DNA of 64,000 nt, taken from the NCBI GenBank assembly GCA_035495815.1, contig DATJFH010000056.1, positions 1 through 64,000 of the forward strand, given 5' to 3'. Position numbers and translations under genes: made by a program. Positions 61,418 to 64,000 of the stretch are shown here, one piece after another; the first letter of the stretch is position 1; each line of letters begins with the position of its first letter. The stretch comes from DATJFH01 sp035495815 (GTDB lineage Bacteria; Acidobacteriota; Terriglobia; Bryobacterales; Bryobacteraceae). The notes below the pieces were generated by a model. The model was not told where the DNA came from and did not search any database. It saw only the letters and a program-made list of their open reading frames with translations.

Positions 61418-62874
61418 TCATTCTGCTCAATCCGCGCGCCACCAAGCCGAAGAACAGGCGCTATCCGCTCTCCCTGCTCGCCATCGCCGCCATGCTCGAA
61501 GGGAAAGAGGGATACACCATCGTGGACGGCAACGTGGAGGAGCTGTCCGGCGCCGATCCCTGGTCCTCGCCTGACGGCAAGCAGCCGGAACTGCTGGCTG
61601 TCACGGTAATGCCCGGCCCGCAGATGGTCTCCGCCATCCCGCTTTGCCGCGCATTCAAAGCCAAATACCCCTCCGTGCCCATCGTGTGGGGAGGATATTT
61701 TCCATCGCTCTACCCCGACACCTGCCTCAACGCCAACTATGTGGATTTCGTCGTCCGGGGCCAGGGCGAGGATACGTTTGTCGAGCTGCTGGCCGCTTTG
61801 CGCGGCAATCGCGATTTCTCCTCCATCCGCGGGCTCTCTTTCCGCGACGCCTTCGGGCTGCACGTCAGCAATCCGGAGCGCCCGCTCAAATCGCCGGGCG
61901 ACTTTCCGTGGCTCCCTTACCACCGGCTCGACCCGGCCAGGTATCTGCTGCCTACTTTTCTCGGCTCCCGCACCACTGTGCACCAGGCCAGCATCGGCTG
62001 TCCGTTTCGCTGCAACTTCTGCGGCGTGGTCCCGGTGTTCGACCGCGAGAAGATCGAGCCTCCCGAGCGTACCGCCGGAATCCTGGCGCATCTGCAGCGC
62101 GAGTACGGCGTCAACGCCGTCCAGTTCTACGACAATAATTTCTTCCTGCGCGAGGACCACACCCGCGAGCTGGCCGAGCGCATGACCCCGCTCGGCATGC
62201 GCTGGTGGTGCGAAGGACGCGTCGACGCCGTCCTCGGCTATTCCGACGAAACCCTGCGCAAGCTGCGGCAGTCCGGCTGCGTCATGATCTTCTTCGGCGT
62301 CGAATCCGGCTCGGACGAGATTCTGCGGGGGATGAAGAAACAGCTCACCTCCGGGCAGATTCTGGCGCTCGCCAAACGCATCCGCGAATTCGACATCGTG
62401 CCCGAATACTCGTTCATCTTCGGCAATCCGGACGACGCCGAGAGCGACCTGCATCACACCATCCGGTTCATCCGCAAAGTGAAGCGGATCAATCCCGATA
62501 TCGAAATCGTGGTCCAGACCTACGTCCCCACCCCGCAGCGCGATGGATCGTACGGCAAGGTGGACGGAAAGATCCGGTTCCCCACGACGCCGGAAGAGTG
62601 GGCTACCGAGCGCTGGTACAACTTCACCGTCCGCACCGATCCGCAGCTCCCCTGGCTGCCGCGGCATGTCAAGCAGCGCATCGACGACTTTGAAACGGTG
62701 ATGCGCTCCCGCTGGCCGACCATCCAGGACATGCGCCTCCCGGCGTGGGGCCGGCTCCTGCTGCAGTCCATGAGCAGTTGGCGGTACGCGCTCGGCGTCT
62801 ATGACCACCCGGTCGAGCTCGAATGGGCGCAGAAGATAATCAGGCTGCGCCAGCCCCGCTTCGAGAGCCTGTAA
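61414..62874 (+). CDS. B12-binding-type radical SAM protein 3
   Basis: 486 residues from ATG 61414, overlapping the methyltransferase stop. N-terminal cobalamin-type domain (YPLSLLAIAAMLEGKEGYTIVDGN; VWGGYFPSLYPD; VVRGQGEDTF), cluster Cys in GCPFRCNFC (196, 200, 203), then VESGSDEILRGMKK and an extra C-terminal region of about 120 residues. Similar enzymes act on hopanoids, lipids and phosphonates. The third member of the set. Confidence 0.93.
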   Translation: MIILLNPRATKPKNRRYPLSLLAIAAMLEGKEGYTIVDGNVEELSGADPWSSPDGKQPELLAVTVMPGPQMVSAIPLCRAFKAKYPSVPIVWGGYFPSLYPDTCLNANYVDFVVRGQGEDTFVELLAALRGNRDFSSIRGLSFRDAFGLHVSNPERPLKSPGDFPWLPYHRLDPARYLLPTFLGSRTTVHQASIGCPFRCNFCGVVPVFDREKIEPPERTAGILAHLQREYGVNAVQFYDNNFFLREDHTRELAERMTPLGMRWWCEGRVDAVLGYSDETLRKLRQSGCVMIFFGVESGSDEILRGMKKQLTSGQILALAKRIREFDIVPEYSFIFGNPDDAESDLHHTIRFIRKVKRINPDIEIVVQTYVPTPQRDGSYGKVDGKIRFPTTPEEWATERWYNFTVRTDPQLPWLPRHVKQRIDDFETVMRSRWPTIQDMRLPAWGRLLLQSMSSWRYALGVYDHPVELEWAQKIIRLRQPRFESL

Positions 62875-62875
62875 A

Positions 62876-63556
62876 ATGGCCATCCGCCTGCCGCCCCTCG
62901 AAGCCTACCGGCTGTGGTCGCAAACCTGGGAGGGCGAGCGCAGTCCGGTCGTGGCCCTCGAATCACGCTGGGTGGCGCCCTGGCTCACCGGTCTGCGAGG
63001 GAAACTGGTCTTGGATCTCGGTTGCGGCGCCGGCCGATGGCTTGCACACGCGCAGTCGCTCGGAGCGCGGGTGTACGGCGCCGATCCCTGCCGCCAGATG
63101 CTGCTCGAAGCCGCGAAGAAGCCCGGACTCCCCGGCCGGCTGGTGGAAGGCGGCGTGCCGCTGTCTCCCTTTGCCCCGGGCTGCGCCGACATGGTTCTGT
63201 GCGCCCTGGTGCTCGGGCACGTCAACTCTCTCGACAGCGCGGTGATGGAGCTCGCCCGCCTGGTCCGCCCGGGCGGCCGCCTCATCGTGACCGACTTTCA
63301 TCCCCAGGCGATCGAGCGCGGATGGCGCCGCACGTTCCGCAGCGGCGGTCATTTATATGAAGTTGCTTCGTATCCGTACGGCAAGGCTCGCCTGCTCCAA
63401 GGCGCCCGCGCCGCCGGGCTGACGCTGGAAGAAATCCTCGAACCCGGCTTCGACGAGCCCGAGCGCCCGCTGTTCGAGAGCGCCGGCAAGGCGGAGCTGT
63501 TCGGCGAAGTGCGCGGCCTTCCGGCGCTGTTGCTCGCCCGCTGGACACGGCCATGA
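62876..63556 (+). CDS. Class I SAM-dependent methyltransferase
   Basis: 226 residues, SAM-binding motif VLDLGCGAGRWLAHA near residue 44, acidic ADPCRQM, then LVRPGGRLIVTDFHP. Related to UbiE/BioC-type enzymes. It starts one base after radical SAM 3 and overlaps the amidohydrolase ATG (ATGA). Substrate unknown. Confidence 0.92.
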   Translation: MAIRLPPLEAYRLWSQTWEGERSPVVALESRWVAPWLTGLRGKLVLDLGCGAGRWLAHAQSLGARVYGADPCRQMLLEAAKKPGLPGRLVEGGVPLSPFAPGCADMVLCALVLGHVNSLDSAVMELARLVRPGGRLIVTDFHPQAIERGWRRTFRSGGHLYEVASYPYGKARLLQGARAAGLTLEEILEPGFDEPERPLFESAGKAELFGEVRGLPALLLARWTRP

Positions 63557-64000
63557 CCCTGCGTGGCGCTCGCGTTGCCCGGGGGCCGAACGAGGCTGTG
63601 GCGCTCGACGTCGAAATCGCCGGCGGCAGGATTCGCGCTCTGCGAAAGCCCTCGACCCGCGGTCCCGGCATCGATCTGGCCGGCCTTCTCCTCCTGCCGG
63701 GCCTGATCAACGCGCACGATCATCTGGAATTCAATCTCTATCCCCGGCTCGGACGCGGCCCGTATCCCAATGCCGGCGCCTGGTCGGGCGATGTCTACCG
63801 CCCCGCGGAATCGCCCGTCCGGGAGCAGCTCGACATCCCTAAGAATACCCGCCTCGTCTGGGGCGGCCTGAAAAACCTGCTCAGCGGCGCGACCACCGTC
63901 TGCCACCACAACCCGCGCGAGAACCCCGTCTTCGACCGCCGTTTCCCGGTGCGTGTCTTGAAGCGGTTCGGCTGGGCGCACTCGCTCCAGTTCAGTCCCG
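63553..64000 (+). CDS. Amidohydrolase family protein (3' end beyond window)
   Basis: The first 149 residues are visible. The N-terminal beta-sandwich strand is followed by LLPGLINAHDHLEFN, the metal-binding HxH-type motif (here H-D-H) of cytosine deaminase-like amidohydrolases, and LLSGATTVCHHNP. Probably a deaminase or N-acyl hydrolase that tailors the product of the radical SAM cluster. ATGA overlap with the methyltransferase. Confidence 0.88.
   Translation, partial: MTLRGARVARGPNEAVALDVEIAGGRIRALRKPSTRGPGIDLAGLLLLPGLINAHDHLEFNLYPRLGRGPYPNAGAWSGDVYRPAESPVREQLDIPKNTRLVWGGLKNLLSGATTVCHHNPRENPVFDRRFPVRVLKRFGWAHSLQFSP

Overview
The window is a GC-rich bacterial chromosome segment, fully packed with genes on both strands. 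The best taxonomic clue is a small secreted protein (56972-57760) that matches, from memory, the Solibacter-type C-terminal domain (TIGR03437). Together with twin-arginine secreted enzymes, a diderm Tol-Pal system, many TPR proteins and eukaryotic-type kinases, it suggests an acidobacterium of the Solibacter/Bryobacter kind. This is inference; no rRNA gene is present. I saw no tRNA, CRISPR array or insertion sequence.

Layout. 1-3201: 3' part of an RND efflux pump and two tiny zinc-ribbon proteins. 3192-10599 (minus): a probable operon of Tudor-like protein, cold-shock protein, allantoinase, an allantoicase/OHCU decarboxylase fusion, HIU hydrolase and urate oxidase, followed by an MFS transporter, an Ig-like membrane protein and an ornithine cyclodeaminase homologue. 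The enzymes take urate to ureidoglycolate and urea. 10690-18256: three tandem secreted subtilases with PA domains. 18289-21156: greA, a CDP-alcohol phosphatidyltransferase, acpS, nikR and a TIM-barrel isomerase. 21271-25322: a small Cys/His protein, an MFS carrier, an esterase and a TPR protein. 25409-27272 (minus): Rrf2-type regulator, clpP and an SDR oxidoreductase.

27371-34220 (minus) is a complete tolQ-tolR-tolA-tolB-pal-cpoB operon that continues into a parvulin and a formylglycine-generating enzyme; the Pal protein carries an extra Ig-like domain. 34311-36567 (minus) is a PhoD-like phosphatase preceded by a decayed serine hydrolase gene. 36803-45852 (minus) is a signalling block: two large TPR proteins, a membrane pseudokinase, an FHA protein, a PP2C phosphatase and an active Ser/Thr kinase. 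46005-48305 is a secreted metzincin. 48512-51624 holds icd and purEK. 51575-54286 (minus) holds a six-haem cytochrome c translationally coupled to atpZ-atpI-atpB-atpE (only the Fo a and c subunits), and an RRM protein. 54393-56895 is a MacB-type permease pair without an ATPase.

56972 to the window end is a tight cluster: a secreted TIGR03437-like protein, three different B12-type radical SAM proteins, two methyltransferases and an amidohydrolase cut off by the window edge. The five genes after the first radical SAM gene overlap or touch. This is the best candidate for an undescribed biosynthetic system. The kinase/pseudokinase/FHA/PP2C/TPR block and the cytochrome-ATP synthase operon are next in interest.
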